From Siphonodentalium dalli (taxonomy: Eukaryota > Mollusca > Scaphopoda > Gadilida > Siphonodentaliidae), in contig CP136061.1 of NCBI GenBank assembly GCA_032622095.1, forward strand, positions 54,511,762-54,575,761: DNA of 64,000 bases, read 5' to 3'. The translations under genes were made by a program, and so were the position numbers. How positions within the stretch are numbered: position 1 is the stretch's first letter; every line of letters starts with the position of its first letter. Below, piece after piece: positions 1 to 10,325 of this stretch. A model generated the notes under the pieces. That model saw only the letters and a program-made list of their open reading frames with translations. It was not told where the DNA came from and made no database searches.

Positions 1-761
1 TCCCAGACGAATCAAGATGTAGCGGTATACGAGGCCAGGAGTATAGTTTTTGTGCGATAAAACTCCCTTACGTCATTCTCCCGGTGGCTCATACACAAAT
101 GTTGTATTACACCATCGAATTGCTTAAATTTAGTTGAACAATAGTAGCATTTGTATATATCCATTACGAGAGTCAGTTCTGCAAATAAAAAGAGCGTAAG
201 TCAGTTTTAGAAGAACACGAAATGAGATATTTCATTATCTCCAACTAGGTGCAAAACCACCTGCGGTCGTTACCACTTCATATATTGCAACAACTGCGGA
301 CAGTACCCATAACCACTGCGAGCAGGACCATTCAACTGTTTCTTTAAGTAAGAAAATATAGCAGTTAACTCAAAAAAAATTTCTCGTCGTTCAGAATACA
401 AGTATCTGAGAACAGTTACTAATGAAATATTCGACGTCTATTTGAATATATTATTTTTTTTCAAAGATAATCAGTATTTCCTTGTTTAACAATGGGTTAC
501 GAATACATAAATTATTGAAAATCAACATGATATATACATGGGTGTTAATACAAACGCAATATATCATGTATAGGTTCTGTGATAGACTGATAGTCCATTC
601 GGTCGCTCACATGTGCTGTAATATTGATGGTATGTCCGCGCTGTGTGTTTCTTCCTTCTGTGTGTGGTATTTGTTTACAATTTGCTACTAGAACTGTGCC
701 CTGCGACCAGGACCACAACCACTGCGACCTCGCTGTGCAGGACCGGTTCACAGGGGGTGAT
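1..761. other. AT-rich sequence, no supported gene
   Basis: No convincing exon or repeat is visible in most of this stretch. A GC-richer patch near 687-755 follows a fair acceptor-like tract (ending CTACTAG) and is open in all three frames, one of which gives a Cys/His-containing peptide. There is no good donor and no family resemblance, so it is not called as an exon. Confidence 0.5.
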
Positions 762-1361
762 GATGGATTAATAGTTTATGCCAGTCTTTGTTTTGTTTTC
801 TCATTCCAATATTTAAAATATTTTATTGAAAGAAATACTAAGTTTGAATATTTTAATAATTTTATTCAAACTTCATTTAAAAAAATCTTATGAAATTCAT
901 GTACATTTCCACTGTTTGTCATTGTTGGAGAAGTGGTGATGATTTTTTAAAATAAGTTTTTCCCTCTGGGATGGATGCACTTTTTATAATATTGGTGTGG
1001 CTGAACGAATGTAAAAACCTCTCTTCAATCGATGTTTATATGTTATTTGAAGGGTTCCTTTTCAGTATTTAATGATCGTATCGAGCAACATGAGTACTAA
1101 CATTGTGTACGAACCTCTTATCTCAATAAAAGAGTACATTATAACCATGTCTCTGAGAGATCTGAACAATGATTTTGTCCACTTGTTGACACAATATAAG
1201 AAGTTACTGCATGTCAAATGACGTAAGAAATATCGAGTGCATCATCAGACCTCTACCGTGCTGTTCTACTGACGTGACAGAAATGGGTTCTTGATTGCAT
1301 GGCATGTTAACTACGAATTTTTCATTGATTTGTTGAATAAAATAAAAAATCATGAAACACA
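762..1361. repeat. 600-bp tandem duplication, copy 1 (empty site)
   Basis: Starts with ATGATGGATTAATA and shares about 540 bp with the copy beginning at 1362. This copy lacks the MITE insertion: TTAATA is followed directly by GTTTATGCC. It therefore shows the sequence before MITE-A inserted into the second copy. Homology ends near TTCATTGATTT. Confidence 0.85.
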
Positions 1362-1926
1362 TGATGGATTAATACAGTAATGCCCTAAATAATCGACTCC
1401 TTAACCACAGCAGAATTATGGGTAACTATTTAGGATTTAGTCAGAAATATGGATTGTTACCATCAGTGTTCACGCTGTCGGTAGCCAAATTAGCCAATGG
1501 CTAATTTTTTTCGAATTTGGCTAATAAAAATTTCATTTGGCTAAACTTTTGGCTAAACTTTTTTTTACCCCAAATGGAGACTGAAAGCATGGAGTCAGAA
1601 AGCTAATTCATAAAAGCGCTTAATAGATCGACATTCAAGACGAAGTTAGGTGACGAAAGTATTTCATTAATTTCGTACTTATGAAATATCGTTCCGTAAC
1701 AGCAAAAGATAATCTCTAACATTTAGTGTACAGTAAACATATTTTTATTTCCAAATCTAACATAAATTTTGGCAAGTGGGTTTTCAATTCTGTGATGTGA
1801 ACGATCTAGTCCGAAAATATCGAAAGTTGGAATATATTGCCGACTGTACAAAGGGAAACCCGATCGCGGACAGTACAAAGGGAAACCCGATCGACAACCC
1901 TATCAACCAAGCGATCACACAGTGAT

Positions 1927-2070
1927 ATGCAATCATCTTTTGTTTTCACAAGACGGACATTCAAAGACGCATGGACATTAAACCGACCGTGGTTGAATCA
2001 TGACAATGTGAAGAAAGCAATATTTTGTAAAGTGTGCATTGACGCTGGTATACAAGCAATTTGTTCGTAA
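1927..2070 (+). pseudogene. hAT-associated TTF/BED-like zinc-finger remnant
   Basis: The frame reads FKDAW, then PWLNHD, then IFCKVCIDAG. This is the W..PWL.yD....mfC..C...G pattern found at the N-terminus of many hAT-derived transposases and ZMYM/KIAA1586-like proteins. The first Cys pair (CKVC) is present. The distal His ligands and the catalytic and dimerisation regions are missing because the frame stops about nine residues later. An upstream open stretch contains a duplicated 24-base block. It lies inside hAT-1 in the forward orientation and is almost certainly a dead fragment of the element's own transposase. Confidence 0.6.
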
Positions 2071-2508
2071 CAGGCTGTTTTAATCTGGAGAAAAATTACG
2101 TCATTCTGCACGAAACAGCAAAAGGTTATTATTTTACATTTAATCCCCTAATCCCCCATTGTCTGTCTGGTCACTCATGGGACTCCCGCACAATGCATGT
2201 TTATGATGACATTGTATTTATGTCGGTCGAAGTTTATGAGCACCAAGTGTAAGACAATAGCTTAATCAGCCAAATGTGAATCACGACAGATATTTTGTGG
2301 CTATTTGTCGTCAATACCGATACGGACAAAATAATATGCATGCTTTTATGACAGATTGTAACTTAATTGATAATGGCGTTACAATATTAAGTTATTAGTT
2401 TCCAGATGTCACTTAGATATTTTCGCAAGGATAAATATTTAATGATTTAAAAAAAGATATTGATATAAAACAAAAACATAATGACATTAAGAAGGACAAT
2501 CCCGGGTT

Positions 2509-2509
<1 letters not shown>

Positions 2510-2539
<30 letters not shown>
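2510..2539. repeat. poly-C run of 30 bases
   Basis: An uninterrupted C homopolymer inside hAT-1. Similar C or G runs recur at about 29535, 29819, 42800, 58680-58753 and 60385. Their lengths are likely to be unreliable in any assembly. Confidence 0.9.
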
Positions 2540-2542
<3 letters not shown>

Positions 2543-2700
2543 CACTCTTTCACATAAAAATTAATAAATTTTTAATAAATGATATATATAAAAATACTTC
2601 TAGTTCATAAAAATTATTTAAATTATTGTGTATTTTACCTGTGTCTGTTAGATTTTACGTTTTAGTAATTAATTGTGAACCGACCAGAAAACGATGATTT

Positions 2701-2813
2701 AATTTTATTAGCCAAATGAAAAAAACTTTAGCCAAATGTTTTTTGGCCAAATTAAAAAAAAATTTGGCCAAAAAACATTTGGCTAAAGTTTTTTTCATTT
2801 GGCTAATAAAATT
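2701..2813. repeat. perfect palindrome with 53-bp arms inside hAT-1
   Basis: Left arm 2701-2753 and right arm 2761-2813 are exact reverse complements separated by a 7-A loop. Each arm carries inverted TTTGGCTAA/TTTGGCCAA motifs. It lies in the subterminal region of the hAT element, where transposase is expected to bind. The absence of mismatches in an otherwise decayed element suggests recent formation or arm-to-arm correction. Confidence 0.9.
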
Positions 2814-3658
2814 TTCATTTGGCTAAACTTTTGGCTAAAGTTTTTTTCGGTCCAGCGTGAACACTGGTTACCATTCACCGGAAAGCTCTCACCGAGAGGT
2901 GAATGACAAGAAGCCATATTTCCGACTAAATCCTGAAAAGTTACCCAATTCTGCTGTGGTTAAGGAGTCGATTATTTATGGCATTACTGTAGTTTATGCC
3001 AGTCTTTCTTTTGTTTTCTCATTCCAATATTTAAAATATTTTATTGAAAGAAATACCTAGTTTTAATATTTTCATAATTTTATTCAAAGATCATTTTAAA
3101 AAATCTTGTGAAATTCATGTACATTTCCACTGTTTGTCATTGTTGGAGAAGTGGTGATGATTTTTTTTTAAATAAGTTTTTCCCTCTGGGATGGATGCAC
3201 TTTCTATAATATTGGTGTGGCGCTGAACTGAATATAAAAACCTCTCTCCAATCGATGTTTCTCTTTGTTATTTAAAGGTTTCCTTTTCAGTATTTAATGA
3301 TCGTATCGAGCAACATGAGTACTAACATTGTGTACAAACCTCTTATCTCTAAAAAAGGGTACATTATAACCATGTCTCTGAGAGATCTGAACAATGTGTT
3401 TGTACACTTGTTGACACAATATAAGAAGTTACTGCATGTCAAATGACGTAAGAAATATCGAGTGCATCGTCAGACGTTGTCTACCGTGCTGTTATACTGA
3501 CGTGACGGAAATGGGTTCTTGATTGCATGGCATGTTGACAAGGAAGTTTTTCATTGATTTGGCCATTAACAGATCATTGTCCGAGCTAACGGATTCGATT
3601 TTCCTACCTTTTTGTGTTAACTACCTCATTTCTTCCACCATAAACTAGCTTTATACTA

Positions 3659-3927
3659 TTAACCCATTCTATTGGATTCTCCCAGTCAGTTTACATTGGA
3701 ATGGTCTATTATTCATCTGGAGGGATATTAAGGATATATGAGCAGACGACAGATAATTTAAATCACAGAAAGAATCCTAATTATTTGTGGCAAATGTTCA
3801 GATAATAAGTTCAACAAAAGACATTTGTTGAACTAACAAATGACATTTGTTGAACTTATTATCGGAATATTTCCTATGGGATAACTATATATACTCATTA
3901 ATGAATATTTAGTATAGAAAGGGTTAA
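3659..3927. mobile_element. MITE-E copy 1 (TTAA-flanked)
   Basis: Runs from TTAACCCATTCTAT to ATAGAAAGGGTTAA. The TTAA at each end and CCC-type termini fit a piggyBac-like target and end (inference). The interior contains repeated ATTTGTTGAAC blocks near 3800-3860. A relative lies at 4130-4322 and a fragment at about 40393-40517. Confidence 0.6.
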
Positions 3928-4129
3928 CGGTGGTCAGTGGTTTCTGTGTGCAGTGTAGTGATTTCCCAGTAAACACATTTTGCGTAAGTCTCTGCGAATA
4001 TACCAACAACAAATGTCTTTGGTGATAATCGCTCATGATCGCCGACTCGTTCACCGGAAGTTGACCCCCTCTGCGGTCCACTCGATCGTAGTTTCCGCCC
4101 GGTCTCCTCCACATGATCCATAGTTTGAC
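3928..4129. other. spacer between E-family repeats, weak coding hints
   Basis: Unique sequence with a GC-richer segment. A short plus-strand stretch at about 3950-4030 is Cys-containing after a TGTGCAG acceptor-like site, and GTAAGT occurs nearby. The implied exon would be about 30 bases. I see no family match and do not call a gene. Confidence 0.35.
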
Positions 4130-4322
4130 AGGAATGGCCTATTGTTCATTTGGAATGGTGTTCATGTAATAAAAGCAGATGATAGATATTTGAAAAGATA
4201 ATACAAGATCAAAAGGATTCATATTCATTGGTGAGAAATGTTTAGATGGCCATTTGTTGAACTTATTATCTGAACATTTCCTAAGGAAACTACTCATCAA
4301 TGAGTATTTAGTATAGAAAGGG
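4130..4322. mobile_element. MITE-E copy 2, partial
   Basis: Shares the blocks GGAATGG-C-TATTGTTCAT, CATTTGTTGAACTTATTATC and TATTTAGTATAGAAAGGG with the copy at 3659. The right end (GGGTTAA) is intact. No TTAACCC start is visible on the left. Confidence 0.55.
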
Positions 4323-4420
4323 TTAAATTAGCCCTCTGCATGGTATTTAGTATAGAAAGGGTTAAATTAGCCCTCTGCATGGTATTTAGTATAGAAAGGG
4401 TTAAATTAGCCCTCTGCATG
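4304..4420. repeat. 39-bp tandem repeat, three copies
   Basis: The unit starts GTATTTAGTATAG, includes GGGTTAAATTAGCC and ends CTCTGCATG. Three copies are essentially identical. The array grew from the right end of the E element plus its flank, so the TTAA-type terminus itself is amplified. Confidence 0.9.
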
Positions 4421-4805
4421 GTATTTCCTTCAACCATTAAACTGACGTTGTGATATCGACTGAAATGACAGTAAACCTGACGAGGTTTAGCAAATGGGGA
4501 AATAATGCGCTCGGAAAACACATTCTGCAGCACCAAACTTTAATTTTATGTCAAGTAATTTGCAAATTAAAGAATGGAACATGGCTGTCATTTTGTGTGT
4601 AATATTGCTCTGTAAATACATATTTAATGCATATGTGGGTCATATATAACGTCCCAATGAGACCATGATAAATCAATGAAGTATAGGTGGAAAACTGAAA
4701 ACTGAGTTTGTGCTTGTTACTGAATCAGCAAAATGTATCCGAAATATGAACTGAGATTTGAGGAACATCAGTTACAACACCAAGCATGCAGTCACCTTTG
4801 AAATA

Positions 4806-4892
4806 TTCTAATGATTTCGAACCAAAATTTTTTATTCGAATATTGAGACCGAATCGATAACAAATCGAACATCGAATATTCGCAAGACCCTA
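4806..4892. mobile_element. solo end of a hAT family (TCGAATATTCG-rich)
   Basis: Ends ATATTCGCAAGACCCTA, the reverse complement of TAGGGTCTTGCGAATAT. That matches the terminus of the complete hAT-2 at 8219-9401 with one substitution. Clusters of TTCGAAT and AATCGAT precede it. No matching left end or target duplication was found. Confidence 0.6.
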
Positions 4893-4949
4893 CCAAAAAT
4901 GGGAATATAAGGTTATATTTACAGGATCCTTCGCAAGATTCTTTCAAAT

Positions 4950-5155
4950 AACACCATACGGGATCATTCTATATGCCTTGAATATTATCATATTTTTATA
5001 ATAACACCATACGGGATCATTCTATATGCCTTGAATATTATCATATTTTTATAATAACACCATACGGGATCATTCTATATGCCTTGAATATTATCATATT
5101 TTTATAATAAATCCATATGGGGGTCATTCTATTATGTCTTGAATATTATCTATCA
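4950..5155. repeat. 53-bp tandem repeat, about 3.9 copies
   Basis: The unit begins AACACCATACGGGATC and repeats at 4950, 5003 and 5056 without visible change. A fourth, diverged and partial copy begins near 5109. Confidence 0.92.
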
Positions 5156-5679
5156 ATATAAAAGCCAATGACAATATGTACAAAGCTTGTTTATTATACT
5201 CACATGTGTATCCACCGGATATACTCCAGGAATGCACATGCGAAGTCTCATTGTTGTCATTGTGAATGTAGCTTATCTGTGCCTTTAAAAATATAACCCC
5301 CATGTCCGATTGCACCTAAATTTTGACTATGTCCAGAAGCACATCTTAGAATACGACACGCAAATTTTAAGGCCAATCAGTACAAGACAACCTGAGATAT
5401 AATGCATTTCCCAAAGGTTATCAAAGCAATATTTTTACTGATTTCAAGGCATTAGCTATCTTCTCTGAAGACGAATGTGGTTTCAGCAGCATCTGTCATA
5501 ATTCCAGATAAACTTCGCACTCTGTTTGCCGGCTTTCTTTATATCATTCTCAGCGGTGACGATATTTTCCTGCATGTCAAGACGACTTGAAGGGGCAGAT
5601 ATGAGCAAAAAAGAGTGTTCCTTATCAGCTTAGAATATATGTATGAAAATTGGTACACATTGGTCACATGGCCAGATGA
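5156..5679. other. unannotated AT-rich sequence
   Basis: No repeat relationship to the rest of the window and no exon-like open stretch with splice signals was seen here. Confidence 0.5.
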
Positions 5680-5687
5680 CTTACATG

Positions 5688-5939
5688 CAAGCCTTGAAAT
5701 AGTGTGTCTGTCATTTGCAGAATGAGGTCCCCAGAGGGTGAATTTAGTGATGCTACCCTGCATAGCAGGCTAGAATCACCAAATTCACCCTCTGGGAACC
5801 TCATTCTGCTGAGGTGTAAGCAGAATGAGGTCCCCAGAGGGTGAATTTGGTGATGCTAGCCCACTATGCGGGGTAGCAACACTAAATTCACCCTATGGGG
5901 ACCTCATTCTGCAAATGACAGACACTATTTCAAGGCTTG
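5688..5939. mobile_element. MITE-C copy 1, short form, target duplication CTTACATG
   Basis: Begins CAAGCCTTGAAATAG and ends CTATTTCAAGGCTTG. Identical 8-bp flanks CTTACATG lie at 5680-5687 and 5940-5947. Internally there are two inverted cassettes, each built from GAATGAGGTCCCCAGAG and its complement. The 8-bp duplication suggests hAT or P superfamily. The CAAG terminus is not the usual hAT CAGGG/TAGGG, so the superfamily is left open. Confidence 0.92.
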
Positions 5940-5971
5940 CTTACATGGGGACTGTTAAATTGCATGATTAA

Positions 5972-6537
5972 GGCCAAAAAAAAAAAGGTTTTGGTTCTCA
6001 GGCCCCGCCGCATTGAATAAAAAGGGCCGCATTAGGCCTTGAATATTAGTGTGTATTGAGCTCTAACATGTAATATGTTAAAAGGTGACTTGCAGGCTTA
6101 CAACATGAAGTAGATGGCTACAATTAAGAAAATGATTAGCTGATCCTCATGCTCTTCTTACAATTAGTCATTGTGAACAACTTACACTAATTGTAACTTT
6201 TTCAATTGAAAGGCACAGGACTAAATTCAGGATCACATATTAGAATGGGGAGGTATCAGTTTTTAGACAACAATAACAGTAGTTAATGTCAGGGGCATTG
6301 TATATTGTTAGGTAATCCCAGTCATACACTGGTTGTACAATGTCATTTTTATATAAGCCTAAATGAGTTTATATGCATAACAGTTCCCTCTACCTTTCTG
6401 GTTATTACTAGACAGAGGAAGGTATCTTTGTCCATGCTTACTATGTGCAGAAAAAAATAAAAAATAAAAAATAAAACCCTCCCTCATTGATTTGAAAAAA
6501 AAATTGCCCGAGAATCAAAACACTTTTTTTTTTGGCC
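5972..6537. mobile_element. inverted-repeat element with GGCCAAAAAA ends
   Basis: Left end GGCC-A(11)-GGTTTTGGTTCTCAGG is mirrored on the right by CCGAGAATCAAAAC-(T)n-GGCC. The terminal repeats span about 30 bp with mismatches. A related left end lies at about 54541-54620, upstream of the Crypton-like gene. The interior has no open frame of note and the target duplication is unclear. Confidence 0.6.
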
Positions 6538-6549
6538 TAATAAAGAGCT

Positions 6550-7290
6550 TTTATTCTCAGCTCAGAAAATATGTGGGAAAGTTTGTGCACAGAGGCAAAC
6601 TCCATGCAGCGCCCTCTACGTTATCACCGCGTTAGATCACTGCTGGAAGGACGGTACTTGGTGAACCGATACATCTATTTTTACATATCGTCGGAACTAT
6701 ATTTAGTCTCCTATTATCTTATTTTACCACCCAAAAGTTTGCAATAATGGTAATTCTTTTGGTTTTGAAAAGAACATTATGAACTGAGCCAGGCACAGAC
6801 AATTTTAATACTGAAACATAAGAACTAAGAACATATGTAAGAAATCCTTACCAGATGTCCTTGTGGCAGTGGTATCTCAGTGGAGCGATGAGAGATAACC
6901 TGGAGTTTTGGCACAGAGGTAACAAGACACAGGATTGGTGCTGTTGTCCTCAATGACTTAAAGGCACTAATAATTAGCCATCAAGACAGTTTATTATCAG
7001 CTTAAGCTAATGCTTTATAGGATATTCCTGGATTTCATGTTTGTCACCGTCATTTTTGATGGGTAATCCCCTAGTATTATAATAACACGCTCACAGAGAT
7101 TAATAGTCTGAGTCCTTAAAACAATTCCATGTTAATTAATGTCCTGGGGATCATGTCTAGCCAAAACATCATTACATGTTAATCTGACCTTTCATACATG
7201 GCCTACTATTGCTCAGACTGGTAATATGATAATATGCATGGCATATAGAACGACCCCAGCATGATGGTAAGGGGAAGTACTCATTACTCA
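6550..7290. other. sequence without a supported gene
   Basis: A small plus-strand segment at 6855-6918 starts after CCTTACCAG and ends before GGTAACA, coding for about 21 Trp-rich residues. It is too short to call. The block at about 6948-7015 (TGTCCTCAATGACTTAAAGG) recurs inside K-family copy 1 near 9790-9865. Confidence 0.45.
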
Positions 7291-7306
7291 TTACTCAATG
7301 ATTTTT

Positions 7307-7840
7307 GTCCCCCCGAAAAATTTATTTTCGAGAGACTATAGAAACGGGCTCTGTCCGTTCGTTCGTCCGTCCGTCCATCCATCCATCCATCAGTTCGTTC
7401 GTCCATCACACTTTTGAGTACCTTCATGGTGTAATCATCTCCTACAGATTTCATCCCAGAGATTTGAAACTTCAGAATATTGTTGCCTATATATTGAAGA
7501 TGTGCAACATGTATATAGATGACGGAAAAATTAGTTTTTGACAGAGTTATTAACCCTTTTCGACTTAGAAAATTTAAACATTTTTTATAATTTTCTGTAT
7601 GAGGGTACCTTCATGGTGTAATAAACTCCTCCTACAGTTTTGATCGTAGATATTTGAAACTTCAGAGTATTGTTAACCATATATTGGAGATGTGCAACAT
7701 GTATATAGATGACAGAAAAATTATTTTTTTACAGAGTTATTATCCGTTTTCGACTTAAAAAATGTTGAAAGAAAATTTCAACTTTTTAAAAATTTCTTTA
7801 ACAAAGCGGCATCGACATGCCACGTTTTCGGGGGACACTA
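7307..7840. mobile_element. GTCCCCCCGAAAA-ended repeat with GTCC/ATCC microsatellite
   Basis: Begins GTCCCCCCGAAAAAT and ends GTTTTCGGGGGACAC, giving short inverted ends. A (GTCC)n-(ATCC)n tract follows the left end. A block of about 187 bp starting near TACCTTCATGGTG is tandemly repeated at 7419 and 7606. Other elements of similar style lie at about 11469, 39750 and 59856. I do not recognise the superfamily. Confidence 0.65.
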
Positions 7841-7930
7841 TGGTCAGCTGACCTTTTATTTTTTTTAGGAAAGGAAGGGTTAACTTAAGACTAATAAATC
7901 ATTTAATCCCCCCCCCCCGCAAGACAAGTA

Positions 7931-8100
7931 CAGTAATGCCCTAAATAATTGACTCCTTAACCACAGCAGAATTATGGGTAACTTTTCAGGATTTAGTTGG
8001 AAATATGGCTAAATGGCAACAAGCCATATTTCCGACTAAATCCTGAAAAGTTACCCATAATTCTGCTGTGGTTAAGAGTTGATTATTTAGGGCATTATTG
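7931..8100. mobile_element. MITE-A copy 2, internally shortened (170 bp)
   Basis: TA-flanked on both sides (7929-7930, 8101-8102). Both arms are present but the central loop carrying the AAGCTCTCA segment is deleted, so the arms meet at AATATGGCTAAATGGCAACAAGCC. Confidence 0.9.
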
Positions 8101-8218
8101 TAACTTTGGCGAATGATCTAAAAATGGGTTTCATAAGTCCGTCCATCCATAACAACTTTGGAGGTTTCTATCTCAGTCATCAAAGGCCAGATTTCAATGA
8201 TCTTTGGTATGCTCATGA

Positions 8219-9401
8219 TAGGGTCCTGCGAATATTTGATATTCGATTTGAGATTCGATTCGAAAGTCAAATTCAATTCGAATTCGATTCAAAATTTCCA
8301 ACTCGAAATTTCGAATATACACTGACAAAAAAGTAGGATGTTTACGGACAGGTAAACACGTCGATCTTAGCTGTTTCTGTGCCATATTATTCCCAAAACT
8401 TATGAAGATATGCAGCTTATAATTCTTATTGTACATCGCGAAAGTTCGCATGATATTAAGTATAAGTATGGCCAGTAATTAGACACTATAGGACGACTAA
8501 ATGCATCTGAATTCTAACTTTGAACATGGTAGCCAAAAGCTTTGAGATCGCCGATGGACCGATGACGCACATAAATTATAATAGTGATGAAACGGAGCAA
8601 CGTTGTCATTTTACTATTTCAGTTTCATTTCCAAACAGAGTTTGTAAATATTGTGCAAAAACAATTAAAAAAAAACGCTAGCATTATCCACCGACTATAC
8701 GTCTCAGATTCCGCGTTATGTAAATCTGAGAATGCAAACAACACGTGTTCCCGACGTCGAAAAGTGCACGTGGGAGGTGTTTTCATTTTGAAGTTGACTT
8801 TCAGTGTCGGAGCGTTCCTTGAAACTTGACAATTTGTCCGTTATTCATGTTTATTTTAAACATGATACAAGCTGCATGCAGTACTGGAACTTACACATGT
8901 GATGAATGCAACATGGTATATAAATCGCAAGCGTCTGGGACGACGACTCATCTAAGCATCCAGCACTACATAAACAGGCTACCCTGCGACTGTTGTTGCA
9001 TCTTCAAGTTTATAACAACGGGTGTTTCCCAGTGCCGATTTGCAACTGTGCATGTATATGCAAACTATAAAAATTGCGCGTGATTTTAATTCCGATAATC
9101 CGTTTCGTGGTTATATATTTAATCGTCGTGACGACGCATGGACGTTTTAATGTTTTTTAATACAATTCTCAATTGAAGTTAATAGTATCAGGAACGATCG
9201 TTTGATCGCCACATAAGTTATGATGGAACTTCATGGAAGTTCGTTCATAGAACGTACGTTTCACAAATCGTCCAATAATTGACATTAAATGCCTAATTGA
9301 GAATGTAACACGCAGGTATGATTCAATTCGATATTCGATTCAATTTCGTCGACTCGATTCGATATTCGATTCGATCAAAATCTCCAATTCGCAGGATCCT
9401 A
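8219..9401. mobile_element. hAT-2, non-autonomous hAT with target duplication GCTCATGA
   Basis: Ends TAGGGTCCTGCGAAT / ATTCGCAGGATCCTA, 14 of 15 matching as inverted repeats. They are flanked by identical 8-bp GCTCATGA (8211-8218, 9402-9409). Subterminal zones are dense in ATTCGATTCGA-type motifs. The interior has a BED-type zinc-finger remnant but no complete transposase. Degenerate relatives occur at 4806-4892, 18309-18480 and 27373-27480. Confidence 0.93.
8848..9083 (+). pseudogene. BED-type zinc-finger remnant inside hAT-2
   Basis: The frame contains CDEC, then SGTTTHLSIQH. This gives C-x2-C-x(13)-H-x4-H with the small-Thr-Thr-x-Leu context typical of BED fingers at the N-terminus of hAT transposases. 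The finger is encoded at about 8898-8966. After it the protein loses similarity and ends. The catalytic RNase-H-like core is absent. First ATG used is 8848. Confidence 0.55.
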
Positions 9402-9509
9402 GCTCATGAACCACAATGGGAAAAAGGATATCCACATGGAACTGGTTTCAGCCATATTTTTTTGCAGTGTTAATACTGTGTTTTATGTCTCTTATATACT
9501 GCCTTATAG

Positions 9510-9974
9510 TTAAAGTGATGTGAGACACTCCGGTAGGGTGATCAAATAGAAATTGAGAATAAATCTTGCTCACAGTAGTTATATTTTTACGAATATTAAT
9601 CCAAATTGATAACACGCACAGTCATTATTATATATTAATTAAATTCACTGATTCTCGATGGTGAAATCATTTGTGTTAGTTTATAGCTGAAAGTTGCATC
9701 CCGAATCGAAGTAAATATTTACAATTGAGTGTAGTTCAGATGATGTTTTCTTTGGATTCAGTGGCATCCATCATAAATTCCAGTCCGCTGTCCTCAATGA
9801 CTTAAAGGCACTAATAATTAGCCATCAAGAGTGTTTATTATCAGCTTAAACTAATGCTTTCTTTTAAATTTTCGTTGATGTTAGTAGAATGCTACATTCC
9901 CCAGCTTGGTATAATGCCTGGGTACTAACTTATAAATTTCACATTCCCGAAAAAGTCCATAATATGTCTTTAAA
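9510..9974 (+). mobile_element. K-family element copy 1 (TTAA-flanked)
   Basis: Starts TTAAAGTGATGTGAGACAC and ends CATAATATGTCTTTAA. TTAA at both ends occurs in all three copies (also 16713-17097 reversed and 44402-44792). Terminal inverted repeats are short and poor (AGTGATAT versus AGACATAT). An 85-bp block shared with about 6948-7015 is inserted near 9784-9868. A piggyBac/Kolobok-like TTAA target is the likely reading. Confidence 0.7.
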
Positions 9975-10211
9975 AATACATCTGTGTCGACTTTTGATCT
10001 CTCTGTCTCTCTAATCATGGTTCATCTTTGAAGTATTTTTAATATACTCATGAGGCAGCATGGGGGAATAATGTATCTACACGCAACAGGTTTTGTCCAT
10101 TCATTTGTTTTGAAGTTATGTCCCTTAGAAAATTAAGAAACCTCAGTGAAAACCAAATTTACTGTGGATACTCTGCATATGCAGATGCTTGTACATTATG
10201 TTTTGTTTCAG

Positions 10212-10325
10212 GGGCACTTAACAGACCATGCAAGGCAATATGTTGGTTTGTTTCAGAATTTGCTGTCTAAAGAATCATTTGTAAATAGTTGCACAGCAAT
10301 ATGTTTCGAGAAATATATCTCTTGA
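10212..10325 (+). CDS. possible exon or orphan open stretch, unrecognised
   Basis: A pyrimidine-rich tract ending TTTTGTTTCAG precedes 37 open codons (GHLTDHARQYVG..., ending EKYIS) and then a stop. The residue mix is coding-like but I recognise no family. A possible donor, GTAAAT, lies at about 10280. It could equally be a chance open frame in AT-rich DNA. Confidence 0.2.
   Translation, partial: GHLTDHARQYVGLFQNLLSKESFVNSCTAICFEKYIS

Larger units (their letters stand above)
1464..2866. mobile_element. hAT-1, non-autonomous hAT element with 8-bp target duplication
   Basis: Terminal inverted repeats CAGTGTTCACGCTG / CAGCGTGAACACTG are flanked by identical 8-bp copies GTTACCAT (1456-1463 and 2867-2874). 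The 8-bp duplication and CAG-type ends are hallmarks of the hAT superfamily. Both subterminal regions are crowded with the motif TTTGGCTAA in both orientations, as expected for transposase binding sites. The interior keeps only a fragment of a transposase N-terminal zinc finger plus a poly-C tract. At 1403 bp it is too short and too broken to be autonomous. Confidence 0.92.
1375..2989. mobile_element. MITE-A copy 1, interrupted by a hAT element
   Basis: The left arm runs from CAGTAATGCCC to the loop near 1463 and the right arm from 2867 to GGGCATTACTG-like sequence, with TA on both sides. The empty paralogue confirms that TA is the duplicated target. The CAGT end and TA target fit a Tc1/mariner-pogo type MITE (inference from family conventions). 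The interior is displaced by a 1.4-kb hAT insertion. Confidence 0.88.
1362..3561. repeat. 600-bp tandem duplication, copy 2 (filled by MITE-A)
   Basis: The same unit as the preceding copy, split after ATGATGGATTAATA by a MITE-A that is itself split by a hAT element. It resumes at GTTTATGCC near 2992. Small indels and substitutions separate the two copies, so the duplication is not brand new. Confidence 0.85.

Noticed and set aside
3950-4040. Cys-rich micro-exon with GTAAGT donor
   Set aside because: Implied exon of about 30 bases with no partner. A chance match is likely.
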